Source of the DNA: Paenibacillus sp. P25 | Lineage (GTDB): Bacteria > Bacillota > Bacilli > Paenibacillales > NBRC-103111 | NCBI GenBank assembly: GCA_024704175.1 | Contig: CP085629.1 | Coordinates: forward strand, 5,704,001 to 5,768,000 | Direction: 5' to 3' | DNA length: 64,000 nt | In this document: positions 1-8,984 of the stretch, piece by piece | Numbering within the stretch: position 1 is the first letter of the stretch | Layout: every line of letters starts with the position of its first letter | Notes under the pieces: model-generated | What the model was told of the DNA's origin: nothing | The model's database searches: none | What the model saw: the letters and a program-made list of their open reading frames with translations, nothing else | Program-made: the position numbers and the translations under genes

Positions 1-950
1 TGCTGTTATCCAGTCTTCAGAGTATGATCGCCGATATTCAAGGGAAGACGCAGGAACTGGAACGCTCCTCATCCATGTTGAAGGTTGGCGCAGAAGAGAG
101 TTACAAAGCCGCCGATCAAATCTCTGAATCTGTTCAACGCGTTGCGCAGGGAGCGGAGCAGCAAGTATCCCAGACGGAGGAGATGTCGGCGATTTTGCAG
201 GAGACGGTATCGGGACTGGAGCAGGTTGCCGTCACGACAACCGACGTCTCCGGACTTGCCAAGCGGGCGCAGTCCGTCGCGACGGAGAATGCCGGCGAAA
301 TGCAGGCAAATGCGGAAAAAATCGGCCAGATCGAAGAAACGTTTTCCGAAATTCAGGCTTCCGCCGCGGAACTGGCATCGTTGTCTGTAAAGATTCGGGA
401 AGTGGTCGGATATATTCAGGACGTCTCCAATCAAACCAATCTGTTGTCGCTGAATGCCGCCATCGAAGCGGCGCGCGCCGGGGAACAAGGGCGCGGATTT
501 GCTGTCGTCGCTGGTGAAATCCGCAAGCTGGCGGACCAGGCGGCGCACTCGACCCGCGAGATTCATGACACCATCGAAGTGATGTTGAACGGCATTAACG
601 AACTCGTTCAGAAAGTAGACGAGAACAGCCATGGCGTCAAGGATGGCGTTCAGGCTATGATGAAAGCCAGCGAGTCGTTCCGGGCCATTATGAACGAAGT
701 GAACAACCTGAGCGTTCAAGTCATGGAAGTTGCCGCTTCTGTAGGACAGATGTCCGCTGGAAGCAAAGCGATCGAAGGTTCCATTCGGGAAATTACGAAG
801 ATTACGGAAGAAACCGCTTCGTTCACTGAAGAGGTTGCGACCATGACCGAGGAGCAGGCGGCCACGAGCCAGGAAATGCTGCAGACCGCTCGCCAGCTTG
901 GCGAAATGTCAGATTCTCTCAAAGCGCTAGTCGGCAAGTTCAAAGTGTGA
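1..950 (+). CDS. Methyl-accepting chemotaxis protein, C-terminal part (5' end outside window)
   Basis: The frame is already open at the first bases, so only the cytoplasmic signalling part of a chemoreceptor is visible. The visible protein is almost all heptad-like helix, with the highly conserved hairpin tip that binds CheA and CheW (core NLLSLNAAIEAARAGEQGRG, about residues 145-165 of the visible part), followed by a long return helix rich in E/Q/A typical of methylation regions. Sensor and membrane domains are not in the window. By family knowledge it should sit at the inner face of the membrane and control CheA kinase. A strong terminator follows directly, so it ends its transcript. Confidence 0.95.
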   Translation, partial: LLSSLQSMIADIQGKTQELERSSSMLKVGAEESYKAADQISESVQRVAQGAEQQVSQTEEMSAILQETVSGLEQVAVTTTDVSGLAKRAQSVATENAGEMQANAEKIGQIEETFSEIQASAAELASLSVKIREVVGYIQDVSNQTNLLSLNAAIEAARAGEQGRGFAVVAGEIRKLADQAAHSTREIHDTIEVMLNGINELVQKVDENSHGVKDGVQAMMKASESFRAIMNEVNNLSVQVMEVAASVGQMSAGSKAIEGSIREITKITEETASFTEEVATMTEEQAATSQEMLQTARQLGEMSDSLKALVGKFKV

Positions 951-953
951 GTC

Positions 954-997
954 CAAGTCCCGATCTTCCTCGTCTGATAGGATCGGGACTTGAGTTT
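954..997 (+). terminator. Intrinsic terminator after chemoreceptor gene
   Basis: Perfect 12-bp stem CAAGTCCCGATC / GATCGGGACTTG with a 15-base loop, followed by AGTTTTTA. It lies 4 bases after the stop codon. Confidence 0.9.
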
Positions 998-1103
998 TTA
1001 TATGTTTCCTCTCTACTACGAATAAATGACTGGACGAGAGAATTAAGTTGCGACAAAGTCGTTAAATATCTTAAGTAGCTGTACTTTAATATTGCGAGTT
1101 GCA

Positions 1104-1898
1104 TCATACAAGGGAGTTTTGTTTCAAAGAAGAGGATAAAAGACTCGCTCTGCTGATCAGTTCTCGAAAAGTCAGCGAAAAAAAGTCGGGTACGAGAGAC
1201 CCGTTGACGACTCCCACCGATGCGGACAAAGCAACGTTCTGAATAACGACGGGCTGGGAAAGGGCTTCTTCCAATTGCAAGCCATCGTATTCATCACGGC
1301 AAGTAATCACAATAAACTCGTCCCCCGCGTACCTGCATACGTAATCCTGTTCGTTCGTTAATGCACGCAAGCGATTGGAGAACTCGACAAGAAAATCGTC
1401 CCCTACCGGATGCCCATGCAATTTGTTGATTTCACCGAAGTTATTGAGATCAATAAAGAGCAAACGGAAATGTTGGCGACGGTTCAGAAAATGTTCGCCG
1501 ATCTGTTGAATATAGGGTGCGCGGTACAGTCCCGTTAGAGGGTCAACGAGCTGGTTCAGTTTGATTTGAAGCTTCTCGCGGGTCACAATCCCGAGTACCT
1601 GATCTTCATGAACGACAAGAAGTCGTTCAATGCGATGCCGCTCCATCGATTCCAGCGCATCCCAAGCAAACTGGTCAGGCGAAATGCTGATCGGGTTTGG
1701 GGTCATCGCGTCGGCTGCAATCCGATTGGGGTGGGAAGAACGGATGTCCCGCGACGTAATAATTCCTACGATTGTTCCATGATCTGTGACGACCAACGAA
1801 CCGATCTCAAGTTCATTCATCATATCGGACACGTACTGAACGCTCCGTTCCACTGAAACCGTATAGACAGGGGACGACATGAATTCCGCCACCTTCAT
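1104..1898 (-). CDS. CBS-pair / GGDEF domain protein (copy A)
   Basis: A 264-residue soluble protein. Residues about 1-120 form two CBS motifs (starting VAEFMSSPVYTV; second AADAMTPNPISI), which usually bind adenine nucleotides. Residues about 125-264 are a GGDEF diguanylate cyclase domain (DPLTGLYRAPYI, LLFIDLNNFGEIN, CRYAGDEF). The signature reads AGDEF rather than GGDEF, and the upstream inhibitory RxxD site reads NEQD, so product feedback is probably absent; activity is uncertain. The start codon overlaps the preceding gene's stop by 4 bases, implying coupled translation. It is the last gene of the XRE-EAL-orphan-GGDEF module. It may make c-di-GMP in response to nucleotide level, or act as a sensor. 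Confidence 0.93.
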   Translation of the reverse strand: MKVAEFMSSPVYTVSVERSVQYVSDMMNELEIGSLVVTDHGTIVGIITSRDIRSSHPNRIAADAMTPNPISISPDQFAWDALESMERHRIERLLVVHEDQVLGIVTREKLQIKLNQLVDPLTGLYRAPYIQQIGEHFLNRRQHFRLLFIDLNNFGEINKLHGHPVGDDFLVEFSNRLRALTNEQDYVCRYAGDEFIVITCRDEYDGLQLEEALSQPVVIQNVALSASVGVVNGSLVPDFFSLTFRELISRASLLSSSLKQNSLV

Positions 1899-2248
1899 TG
1901 CAGCTCCACCTCCCGCTGAACCGATACCGAAATTTTCAGTTCCGAACGAAGAACCATGTTGTCGCTGATCAACCGGTCCGCTTCTTCCAATATGATTTGC
2001 ATCAGCAAACGTTCGTCCAACATCTGAAGAAGAGAGTTCCGAATTAAGACCGCTTCAATTTTGGCGTGCTCCAGTTTAACGATTGTAAATTGTTCCGGTG
2101 ATATCGCCTGCGCCATTCGCTTTACCGCTTCCGGCCCGATCGGGGCTTTTTTCCCGATGATCAACAAATCCTGCATAGGCGGAACTTCAAACTCTGAAAT
2201 TTTCAAGGAGAGCATGGCTTTCCGGAAATAGTTCAGTTTATCCTGCAT
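1895..2248 (-). CDS. Conserved 117-residue protein of unknown function (copy A)
   Basis: I do not recognise the family. The protein is soluble with no signal peptide or membrane segment. The middle has a pattern like a small alpha/beta fold (QDLLIIGKKAPIGPEAVKRM, then FTIVKLEHAKIEAVLIRN), and the C-terminal half is mostly helical and acidic. It sits between the EAL and CBS-GGDEF genes and overlaps the latter by 4 bases, so the three are probably made together. The second copy (14731-15084) differs at only a few residues, which supports real coding. Inferred role: partner or adaptor for the c-di-GMP enzymes; no direct evidence. Confidence 0.88.
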   Translation of the reverse strand: MQDKLNYFRKAMLSLKISEFEVPPMQDLLIIGKKAPIGPEAVKRMAQAISPEQFTIVKLEHAKIEAVLIRNSLLQMLDERLLMQIILEEADRLISDNMVLRSELKISVSVQREVELQ

Positions 2249-2293
2249 CCTGATTACTCCTTCATGTTCGGGTGAGACTTCACGTTCGACCGT

Positions 2294-3145
2294 TTACGTT
2301 AACCGATTCGGTTTACCGAATAAATAGCCTTGTCCCATCTTGATGCCTAATGACAGCGCGGTATCCAAATCCTCTTCCTTTTCGATTCCTTCCAGGATCA
2401 GATTGGCCTCGTCATGGCAGTACTCGGCAAACAGCGCGACAACTTTTTGTTTTTTCCTGGATGTACTCAAGTCAGAGGCGAAGAATCGGTCGATTTTGAT
2501 AAAATCCGGCGAGACGTCCACAATATTTCGAAAAGATGTTGTTCCATCTCCTACATCGTCCAGGGCTATAAGGAAGTTCTGTTCACGCAGCAAACGGACG
2601 GCATCTCTGAAAGAAGCACTTTTCCATAAGAGGCCCTCATAAATGGACTCGTTAATCTCAAATACGATTTGGTTTCTAAATCGCTCGAATCGCTCGACAA
2701 GGGAGTCGAGTAAGTCGATAAATAAAGGCGAGACCAAAGTTGAAGGGAATATGTTGATAAACAACAGGTTATGTTCCCGTGAGCCCGGAAATTCGAAGTA
2801 GGCTGAAATCGCCTGCAAAATTGAAAAAGAATCGACTTCGAACAACTTGTTCTGCTCCATGGCGCGCTGAAATAAAAGATCCGGATTCATGTTGGAGTTA
2901 CTGCGAATGAGGGCCTCGTAACCAAGGATTCTCTTTTCGGGAAACCCCAAGATGGGCTGGAACACATGATAAAAATCGTTTTGTACAATTAATTGTTCAA
3001 TATTCGGCATCGAGGCTACTCCCTTTGCTGGAGAATCAAAATAAGAAGCCACCCCGATTTGGGGCAGCTTTGAGCTCGGAAGCATCATTTCGGCAACCCA
3101 GCTACCATAGATATCATCCTTAGGCCTGAAGTTTTGCGCCCCCAT
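2294..3145 (-). CDS. EAL domain protein, probable c-di-GMP phosphodiesterase (copy A)
   Basis: A 283-residue protein that is almost entirely one EAL domain (about residues 45-283) after a short N-terminal stretch. Catalytic-type motifs are present: YEALIR, NIFPST, FEINES, DDVGDGTTS (DDFG-like), FIKIDR, EGIE and GQGYLFG. It lacks a membrane anchor or PAS/REC sensor. By family knowledge it hydrolyses c-di-GMP to pGpG. It is followed 45 bases later by the orphan gene and then CBS-GGDEF, so opposing activities share one transcript. Activity is likely but the DDVG variant is untested. Confidence 0.93.
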   Translation of the reverse strand: MGAQNFRPKDDIYGSWVAEMMLPSSKLPQIGVASYFDSPAKGVASMPNIEQLIVQNDFYHVFQPILGFPEKRILGYEALIRSNSNMNPDLLFQRAMEQNKLFEVDSFSILQAISAYFEFPGSREHNLLFINIFPSTLVSPLFIDLLDSLVERFERFRNQIVFEINESIYEGLLWKSASFRDAVRLLREQNFLIALDDVGDGTTSFRNIVDVSPDFIKIDRFFASDLSTSRKKQKVVALFAEYCHDEANLILEGIEKEEDLDTALSLGIKMGQGYLFGKPNRLT

Positions 3146-3456
3146 TTTTCAATGGGTTTGCCGTTTCGTTTTTTATGATCCAGAAAGGAAGGGATCAGCC
3201 TTAGGACCTACAAATAGAACTCCCCCTTTTGAATAAAGATAAATGATTTACGACAAAATCCTTCTTTATACCCAATAATTCGCGCAAAAAGCGCTAACTC
3301 CTTCCAAACAGGTGTTCCGAATGAACCACATTTATCCAAAAAAAACGGTAAGGATCTTGTTTGCCATTTAACATAGAGAATCGTGTTAGATAAGCAGCAA
3401 GCGGTTGGTCGCTGATCGTACCAACCGCTTGCTTTCTTCATAGCTTGAATGATTTT
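3146..3456. other. 310-base XRE-EAL intergenic region with strong hairpin
   Basis: No convincing gene. It contains a perfect 14-bp inverted repeat AGCAAGCGGTTGGT / ACCAACCGCTTGCT (3396-3409 and 3420-3433) followed on the plus strand by TTTCTT. The same region and hairpin recur in copy B, where the plus-side run is TTTTTT. A short minus-strand open frame here reads through the hairpin and its frame is not kept in copy B, so I do not call it coding. Confidence 0.7.
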
Positions 3457-3801
3457 TTACGAATCATCGTTAGCCGGTTCCAACAATTCTCGTAAAATAC
3501 GATAAGCTTGCCGCTGTTTGGCATCGTTATGTTTGAGCAATAAGAGGATGCTGGCCCATAACCATTTTTTCTGTTGCAGATTGGCTTCTTTCTCGTCGCT
3601 GAACAGATCGTATACGCTCATATGTAATGCTATAGCAATTTTTTCAATCGTCTGAAGTTTGACGTTTTTTTCGCCGCGTTCAATCTGGCCCAGGTATGTC
3701 GCGGCCATGCCGATCGATTCGGCTAGTTGTTCCTGCGTCAAATTTTTCTCCATTCGGTATAAGCTAATTTTTGCCCCAACGATTTGCGCAAAAGTAGCCA
3801 T
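3457..3801 (-). CDS. XRE-family HTH transcriptional regulator (copy A)
   Basis: A 114-residue protein. Residues about 5-66 are a classic XRE/Cro helix-turn-helix (LTQEQLAESIGMAATYLGQI, then ERGEKNVKLQTIEKIAIAL); the C-terminal ~45 residues are helical and may dimerise. It is the first gene of the minus-strand c-di-GMP module and faces the small Spo0E-like gene. The shared 188-base gap has a good promoter for the small gene with an inverted repeat over its -35 box, a likely site for this regulator. Inferred: local repressor of the divergent pair. Confidence 0.94.
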   Translation of the reverse strand: MATFAQIVGAKISLYRMEKNLTQEQLAESIGMAATYLGQIERGEKNVKLQTIEKIAIALHMSVYDLFSDEKEANLQQKKWLWASILLLLKHNDAKQRQAYRILRELLEPANDDS

Positions 3802-3871
3802 GTCGTCTCTTACACCCCCTCTCTATAGTAAAGAATAGTCAAAGCGGTTAGAGGGATGGAGTAATCTTCAA

Positions 3872-3919
3872 CTACAGTAAATCATCTTTATTGTAGCTTT
3901 AAGCTGTTTAAGCTATAAT
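3872..3919 (+). promoter_or_regulatory. Promoter of the small gene with overlapping inverted repeat
   Basis: -35 TTGTAG (3891-3896), 17-base spacer, -10 TATAAT (3914-3919). The imperfect inverted repeat CTACAGTAAA / TTTATTGTAG (3872-3896) covers the -35 box. The same elements with the same spacing occur in copy B at 16700-16747, while the spacer differs, which argues for function. Likely operator for the adjacent XRE protein. Confidence 0.65.
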
Positions 3920-3989
3920 TTTCCACGGATTTGCAACGTCAAGTCATATATTCCTTTATGTTTAGATTGGGTAAAAGGAGTCGAAAGTT

Positions 3990-4300
3990 ATGCATCATGT
4001 CATGATCGCTGCACAAACTGTATTATACGGGAAACGGCAGGAAATCGGCTTGAGCCATAATCAAGTGGTCCAGCTTTCCAAGGAGATTACGAGACTGACT
4101 CGATTATTGGAAAACGCAAGTCAACGGACTGAGAATGGAATGCGAGAAACAAGGGGGAGTTGCCACGAGGTCGCTTTAGCAAGGAGCAACTGCTCGAATG
4201 TATAGCGGCGACTTGGAACATGGGACTTGAAGAAGAGTTTGTTGCTTTTTTGTTCAAGGAGCTAATCCGGGCGGAATCTGAAACGGTAAGTTTTAATTAA
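3990..4300 (+). pseudogene. Small Spo0E-like protein, frameshifted (copy A)
   Basis: Starts ATG after AAAAGGAG with a 9-base gap. The first ~50 residues match the intact copy B gene (LYGKRQEIGLSHNQVVKLSK). Around 4150-4175 net one base is missing relative to copy B, so this frame stops at 4205 while the rest (GLEEEFVAFLFKEL) continues in another frame to 4300. The N-terminal helix pair resembles Spo0E-like aspartyl-phosphate phosphatases, but the SxELD signature reads SKEIT, lacking the key Asp, so the family call is tentative. It may be a real mutation or a sequence error. Confidence 0.7.
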
Positions 4301-4546
4301 TCAGAACACTAGCGACATGCCACTATTGTTTCACTTATAGACTCATGCTTCTTTCTTTGAAAGGGTATGGGCTGGCGAGCGCCATTTGACTTCCAGGTTT
4401 ACTTTCGGAAAGTCGATGAAGTAGAAAGTTCCTGTTCACCATGGTACAAATACCTATATAATGGTGTACATACATTTATACTATACAAAAAATGGTATAG
4501 CACCAAAAGGTATACGCTTACTGCACAGTCGGAGGTTACTTGCAAA

Positions 4547-6721
4547 ATGAATATTTCAGATTTGCTTTCGCATCCTGTTGCCTACCACGCATTTCATTAT
4601 ACCCTTGTAGGGAATGCTATGGTTCGGTTCACCGGGGAAGTGGCAATGGTCAATCGCTCGCTATGCAACATGTTGGGTTATACAGAACAAGAACTGCTGC
4701 AGAAAAGAATATTTGATATTATTTTTGCAGAGGACGCTCCATTATACAACGGTTATATAAATGACCTGTTGGACAGCAATTCCGATTATATCGAAATGGA
4801 GAATCGCTATATTTGTCATGACGGCAAACACAAATGGGGAACGACAACCCTTTCGCCCATAAAAGTGGATGGCCTTCCGGAAAGGTTATTGTTGATTCAG
4901 ATTCAGGAAATAACTTCTCGAAAAAGACTTGTTGAATTGAATGAGGAATTTGCCAATAAATTCAGAATGCTGGCCGATAACCATTCCGATCTTTTCTATG
5001 ACGTCATGTTGGATGGAAGTATTAGTTTTGTGAACCGAGCCTGCACGAAACTTTTGGGCTATGACTTATACGAATTGGAAAAAGCACTTGGAGAAATTAT
5101 TCGGAAAAGTCTGGAACACGTGACTGAAACGTATACCAAAGCTCCTTTTGAGATGGAAACATCAATTGAGGGTAAAGAAGGCCACGTATTAAAATTCAAA
5201 GTATTACATATTCCGAATTTTATTCAGAATGAACTCGTAGGACTGCATTGCATCGCAAGGGATATTACCCTGCAAACCAGGTTGGAAAAGGCCCTAAAGC
5301 ATAGCGAGAAAAAATATCGTTTGTTAGCGGACCACACGGGGAAATGATCGCTACACTAAATATCAATGGCATTATCTACTACATATCACCGGCGTGCAAG
5401 AAATTACTGGGTTATGATGCGGCGGAATTGATAGGAAGACCAGTCTGGGAACTGTTCGATTCTTCCGATATAGAAAAGTTGGACGACTCACAAGAATGGA
5501 TGAATGAAGACGGTTATGTCAATATTTTGCGGTTACGTCGAAAAGATGGCTCCTTTGTTTGGATGGAGGTCATAAGCAACACGCTGCGGTACGATTCGGG
5601 CAATATTCGTGAAATAGTCAAGGTCTTTCGGGATATCACGCGCCGGAAGACGGTGGAAGACGTCCTGGCTACACAAGAACGTATCATGAGCGGTATTGTC
5701 GAAACGATGGATGTCGGCGTTGTGATTTGTGATGAGAATGGGATTCTGACAAGTATGAATAGAGCTGCAAGACAATTGCACGAATTCGTTCACGTACCTC
5801 TTTCACCCGAACATTGGAGCTCTACATACGGATTGTATGAATCGGATGGAAAAACGCTGTTGAGCAAGGAAAGCGTTCCGCTTTATCGGGCGTTTCAAGG
5901 CGAAAGTTTCCGCGATTTGGAAATGGTCGTTAAAAAGTCGAATGGCGAGCATCGCCTCATACTCTGTCATGGGAAACCTATCATCGTTCAAAATAAGATT
6001 GTGGGCGGTATTTGTGTCATGCACGATATTACCGAATTTAATACAGCCAAGCTGTCAGCTCATCAAGCAGACAAATTATCCATAGCAGGTCAAATGGCCG
6101 CAGGAATTGCGCATGAAATTCGAAACCCGCTTACGGCGCTGAAAGGATTTTTACAATTGTTACGTGCAGGCAACGAAAATGGAAGTAAGTACTACGATAT
6201 TATGAAGGAAGAATTAAACCGAATCGAAATTATTTTAAATGAACTGTTGGCCTTAGCCAAACCGCATGAGATGAACATGACGCAGCATGATCTTTCTGAA
6301 CTGGTTCAGGATATCGTAGTGCTGCTTCAGACGCAAGCCACATTACATAATGTCGAAATTCACTATCATCCAACCAAGGAATACGTTCAAATCTGGTGCG
6401 ATGGAAATAAAATCAAACAGTTATTTGTAAATTTGATTAAAAATGCTATTGAAGCGATGCCTGAAGGAGGAAGCGTCTGGATCGAACAAATGCGACGCGA
6501 TGATTGGATTCAAGTAAGCATACGGGATAACGGAGTTGGAATTCCGCAAGAATTGTTGCAAAAGATCGGGCAACCTTTTTCTTACACAGAAAGAGACAGG
6601 TACAGGTCTCGGGCTATCCATTTGTTATCAGATTGCAGAGTATCACAATGCGAAAATCGAAGTTGCAAGCGAGGCTGGCGAAGGTACAACTTTCACCGTA
6701 TCTTTTCCCATCGCTCTGTAA
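4547..6721 (+). pseudogene. PAS-PAS-PAS sensor histidine kinase, sporulation-kinase type, two frame breaks
   Basis: Start ATG 4547 follows GGAGG by 11 bases. Three or four PAS segments (MLGYTEQELL; LLGYDLYELE; LLGYDAAELIGRPVWELF; a fourth around 5690-6050) precede a HisKA domain with HEIRNPLTALKGFLQLL (phospho-acceptor His) and a HATPase domain (NLIKNAIEAMPEGG, DNGVGIP, GTGLGLS). There is no membrane segment. The KGFLQLL pattern is typical of sporulation phosphorelay kinases (KinA/KinE type). The frame breaks at ~5343 (one base short after GGGGAAA) and ~6576 (one T too many in CCTTTTT). With both repaired the protein is complete, ~724 residues. Homopolymer position suggests sequence error or very recent decay. 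Confidence 0.85.
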
Positions 6722-6838
6722 ACGCGAAGCTCGCTAAATTTTCTGAAAGCGGATATAAATATCTTCATAACCCATCCACTTCGTGACGAGAAAATCACTT
6801 TTTACATAGTAATTGGCGGGGAAAGGAGTTAGAAGCAA

Positions 6839-7606
6839 ATGGAGAACGTTAATAGAATGAAGCAAATTGAAGAGTTCCTTATGAATTGATCAGAGGATAT
6901 TGGAGTGGCTAGGGTCGATTCAGAAGCCAGAATATTATGTTTAAATACAACCATGAACTTGGGCATATGGCGGCGGGCACAGCCAATAACATTCTAAAAC
7001 CTTAGCGATAATCAAAGGAACGCTTCAACTTTTAGGATCATATCTATGTTTTGCAATTTGCGCTTCTCCGGCTCATCAGAAAATGGCGGGGTACTTTCAG
7101 ACGCTTGACAAAGCGTTACAGCGGTTTTTGCTATTTTGGAAACCTTTTGAATGGAAACTTGCTCCTTTTTCTGTCCTTTCGTTTATGCGAGATTGGGTTC
7201 CAGATATATAGGTCCAAGCAATGAAAAAAACAGTACGTTTCGCTCTGAAATTTCTAGAGCGAAACGTTTTGTGTTTGGATACCTCAAGTTGCTGCGAGTG
7301 GCACTGCAAGAAATTATTGACAATACCTTAGATGCAAGCCCCCCAGGTTTTGCCTTAACGCTTCGTACGCACAATGCCGACAAACATATCCAAATCATTG
7401 TTCGCGTTCAAGGTGTAGGAATTCCAAAAATTTGCGGCTCCAGATCATAAAACCGTTTGTTACAAGTAAACCAGACGCTATCGGATTCGGGTTTAGTTTC
7501 AGTAATGCTATGATCGAAAAAAGGGGAAACCATGAATATCGAAAGCTTGGATGCCGGCACAAGCGTAATCGTAATTGTTCAATTGCCTGCCAGCACGGGA
7601 ACTTAA
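6839..7606 (+). pseudogene. Decayed second sensor histidine kinase
   Basis: ATG 6839 has a good AAAGGAG site, but the frame is broken many times. Recognisable pieces in order: HELGHMAAGTANNI, then LAIIKGTLQLLGS in another frame (HisKA, about 6950-7050), EIIDNTLDASP and VGIP (N and G1 boxes of a HATPase, about 7300-7430), KPFVTSKPDAIGFGFSFSNA (7440-7510) and IESLDAGTSVIV near the end. Stops and shifts are too many for sequence error alone, so this is a true fossil of a second sporulation-type kinase. It lies 118 bases after the first kinase; possibly once a tandem pair. Confidence 0.8.
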
Positions 7607-7704
7607 GTATCGTAAATATTCCTGATTCCGGAAATGTGCGGTCGCAAATGCCTCTGCAGCATCTGCGACCGCTGAATGTTTCGCGGGTCGATTGCACAAA
7701 AAAT

Positions 7705-8247
7705 TCATGCTGACAGTGTATAGTAAGCAATGGCTCTAATTTTTCGCTTTAATCTGTAAATTCGGGTTGTGATAGCAGTCTGTGAAAGATTGTATTTTTC
7801 AGCAAGCTCGGATATCGATAACTGATTTTTGAAATATTCTGTATATAATTTGGTTTCAAAATTATTGAGCTTGCTTAACACGATTTCCACCAAGGAATCA
7901 ATGTTAAGAATGGAGATTAATATATTATCCAGTTCGCGGTTGTCGGAAACAAGTTTGTTTGACAACTCTCCGCTCAAAATAACTTCGTATTTTCGTTTCC
8001 GGTATTGTTTCCGATAAGCGGCGTTAACTTGATTCCTGGAGGTTATATACAGCCAGCCTACAATATTTGGATGAACTTTTAATTTCGATGCTTGTGTGTG
8101 GGCTTGTAAAAACGTATTCTGCGTGCATTCTTCTGCCAAGTCATCAGGCTGTCCCTTTAACAGATTCTTGCAGTATTTATAAATTTGATTAAAATGTCTG
8201 CGGCAGATTTCTTCCGAAAATTCCTCATTACTTTTCAACTCATGCAT
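7705..8247 (-). CDS. ECF-like RNA polymerase sigma factor
   Basis: A 180-residue protein with sigma-70 region 2 (about residues 10-85, with EECTQNTFLQAH and GWLYITSRNQVNAAYRK) and region 4 (about 125-175, LSISELAEKYNLSQTAITTR, a helix-turn-helix). There are no regions 1 or 3, so it is of extracytoplasmic-function size. No anti-sigma gene is adjacent on either side. The frame is intact and AT-rich like its surroundings. Its target promoters are unknown. Confidence 0.9.
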   Translation of the reverse strand: MHELKSNEEFSEEICRRHFNQIYKYCKNLLKGQPDDLAEECTQNTFLQAHTQASKLKVHPNIVGWLYITSRNQVNAAYRKQYRKRKYEVILSGELSNKLVSDNRELDNILISILNIDSLVEIVLSKLNNFETKLYTEYFKNQLSISELAEKYNLSQTAITTRIYRLKRKIRAIAYYTLSA

Positions 8248-8589
8248 TCTATCGAAACCTCCTCTACGAACAATTGTCAGTAATAGGCTCCACCATCTTT
8301 CTCCGACTCAAACTGTGCGGTTTAATAGTTAACCAAGTTTAGGTTTTCTAACTGTTTTCTAACCCCTCCTTCAATCTCCTACTAAATAACTAAATTAATC
8401 AATAAACACTTCTATATTTTACCATAATTAGCGACTTGAATACTGCTTCCAAAGACTTAATTTTTGAGAGTTTTTAATAGCGTATGTCTCTCGTAAACTC
8501 TCACACCAATCGGTTTAGGCTTGACAAGTCGCAACATTGTTCAATATTCAGGTGATTTTGTGTTTTTCAAGCAACATTATATTTGAGGG

Positions 8590-8810
8590 CAATGAGACCT
8601 AATAGACGGGAGATGATGCTCCTAAAATGTCGATCGGTGGAAGTCCTGTTATCGAACAAATGACCTGTAACTGGCTAAGTTCTGGATGAAAAGGAGCGTC
8701 CGGACAAAAAAACGTATGACAGCACCAACTTAACAACAGACAGGCCTTTCTTCTCGCAGTGGTGTTGCCATGTGAGAACGGAGCTGATATTATGTGCCCC
8801 CAGTTGCCTA
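8590..8810 (+). ncRNA. Possible group II intron RNA remnant (5' domain only)
   Basis: The string of motifs GACGGGAG..ATGCTCCT, CGGTGGAAGTCC, TAACTGGCTAAGTTCTGGATG, AAAAGGAGCGTCCGGAC, CGTATGACAGCACC and TGTGAGAACGGAGCTGA resembles domain I of bacterial group II introns as I remember them. No reverse transcriptase reading frame follows, and no domain V hairpin was found, so at best it is a 5' remnant. It lies just before a conjugative-element remnant, a common home of such introns. This is recognition from memory only. Confidence 0.35.
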
Positions 8811-8984
8811 TAATGTCACGCCAGAATCTACTTATGTGTCTGTTCTACGGTCATTATCACTATCAATTTTAGACTTAGCCCGCTGACGGAACGTTGGAAT
8901 GCTCTGCGGCAAGGTCTTTTTTGTTTTGTTGAGATAGTTCACAAACGCTTGAAAGGAAACGTCAGATGTCGCTCTCCCCCTCTG

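Larger units (their letters stand above)
1104..4290. repeat. Segmental duplication, copy A (c-di-GMP module)
   Basis: This ~3.2 kb stretch is matched gene for gene and largely base for base by 13940-17120, in the same orientation. It includes four minus-strand genes, the intergenic hairpin, the divergent promoter and the small plus-strand gene. Homology fades abruptly just beyond the stop of the CBS-GGDEF gene and just inside the end of the small gene. By eye about nine bases in ten agree. No transposase or terminal inverted repeats are seen at the ends. Confidence 0.95.

Noticed and set aside
69..719. Long minus-strand frame inside the chemoreceptor gene
   Set aside because: It is a shadow of the well-conserved plus-strand MCP signalling domain and has no family likeness.
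3208..3441. 77-codon minus-strand frame between XRE and EAL genes
   Set aside because: It reads through the strong hairpin, has no ribosome site, and its frame is not kept in copy B.
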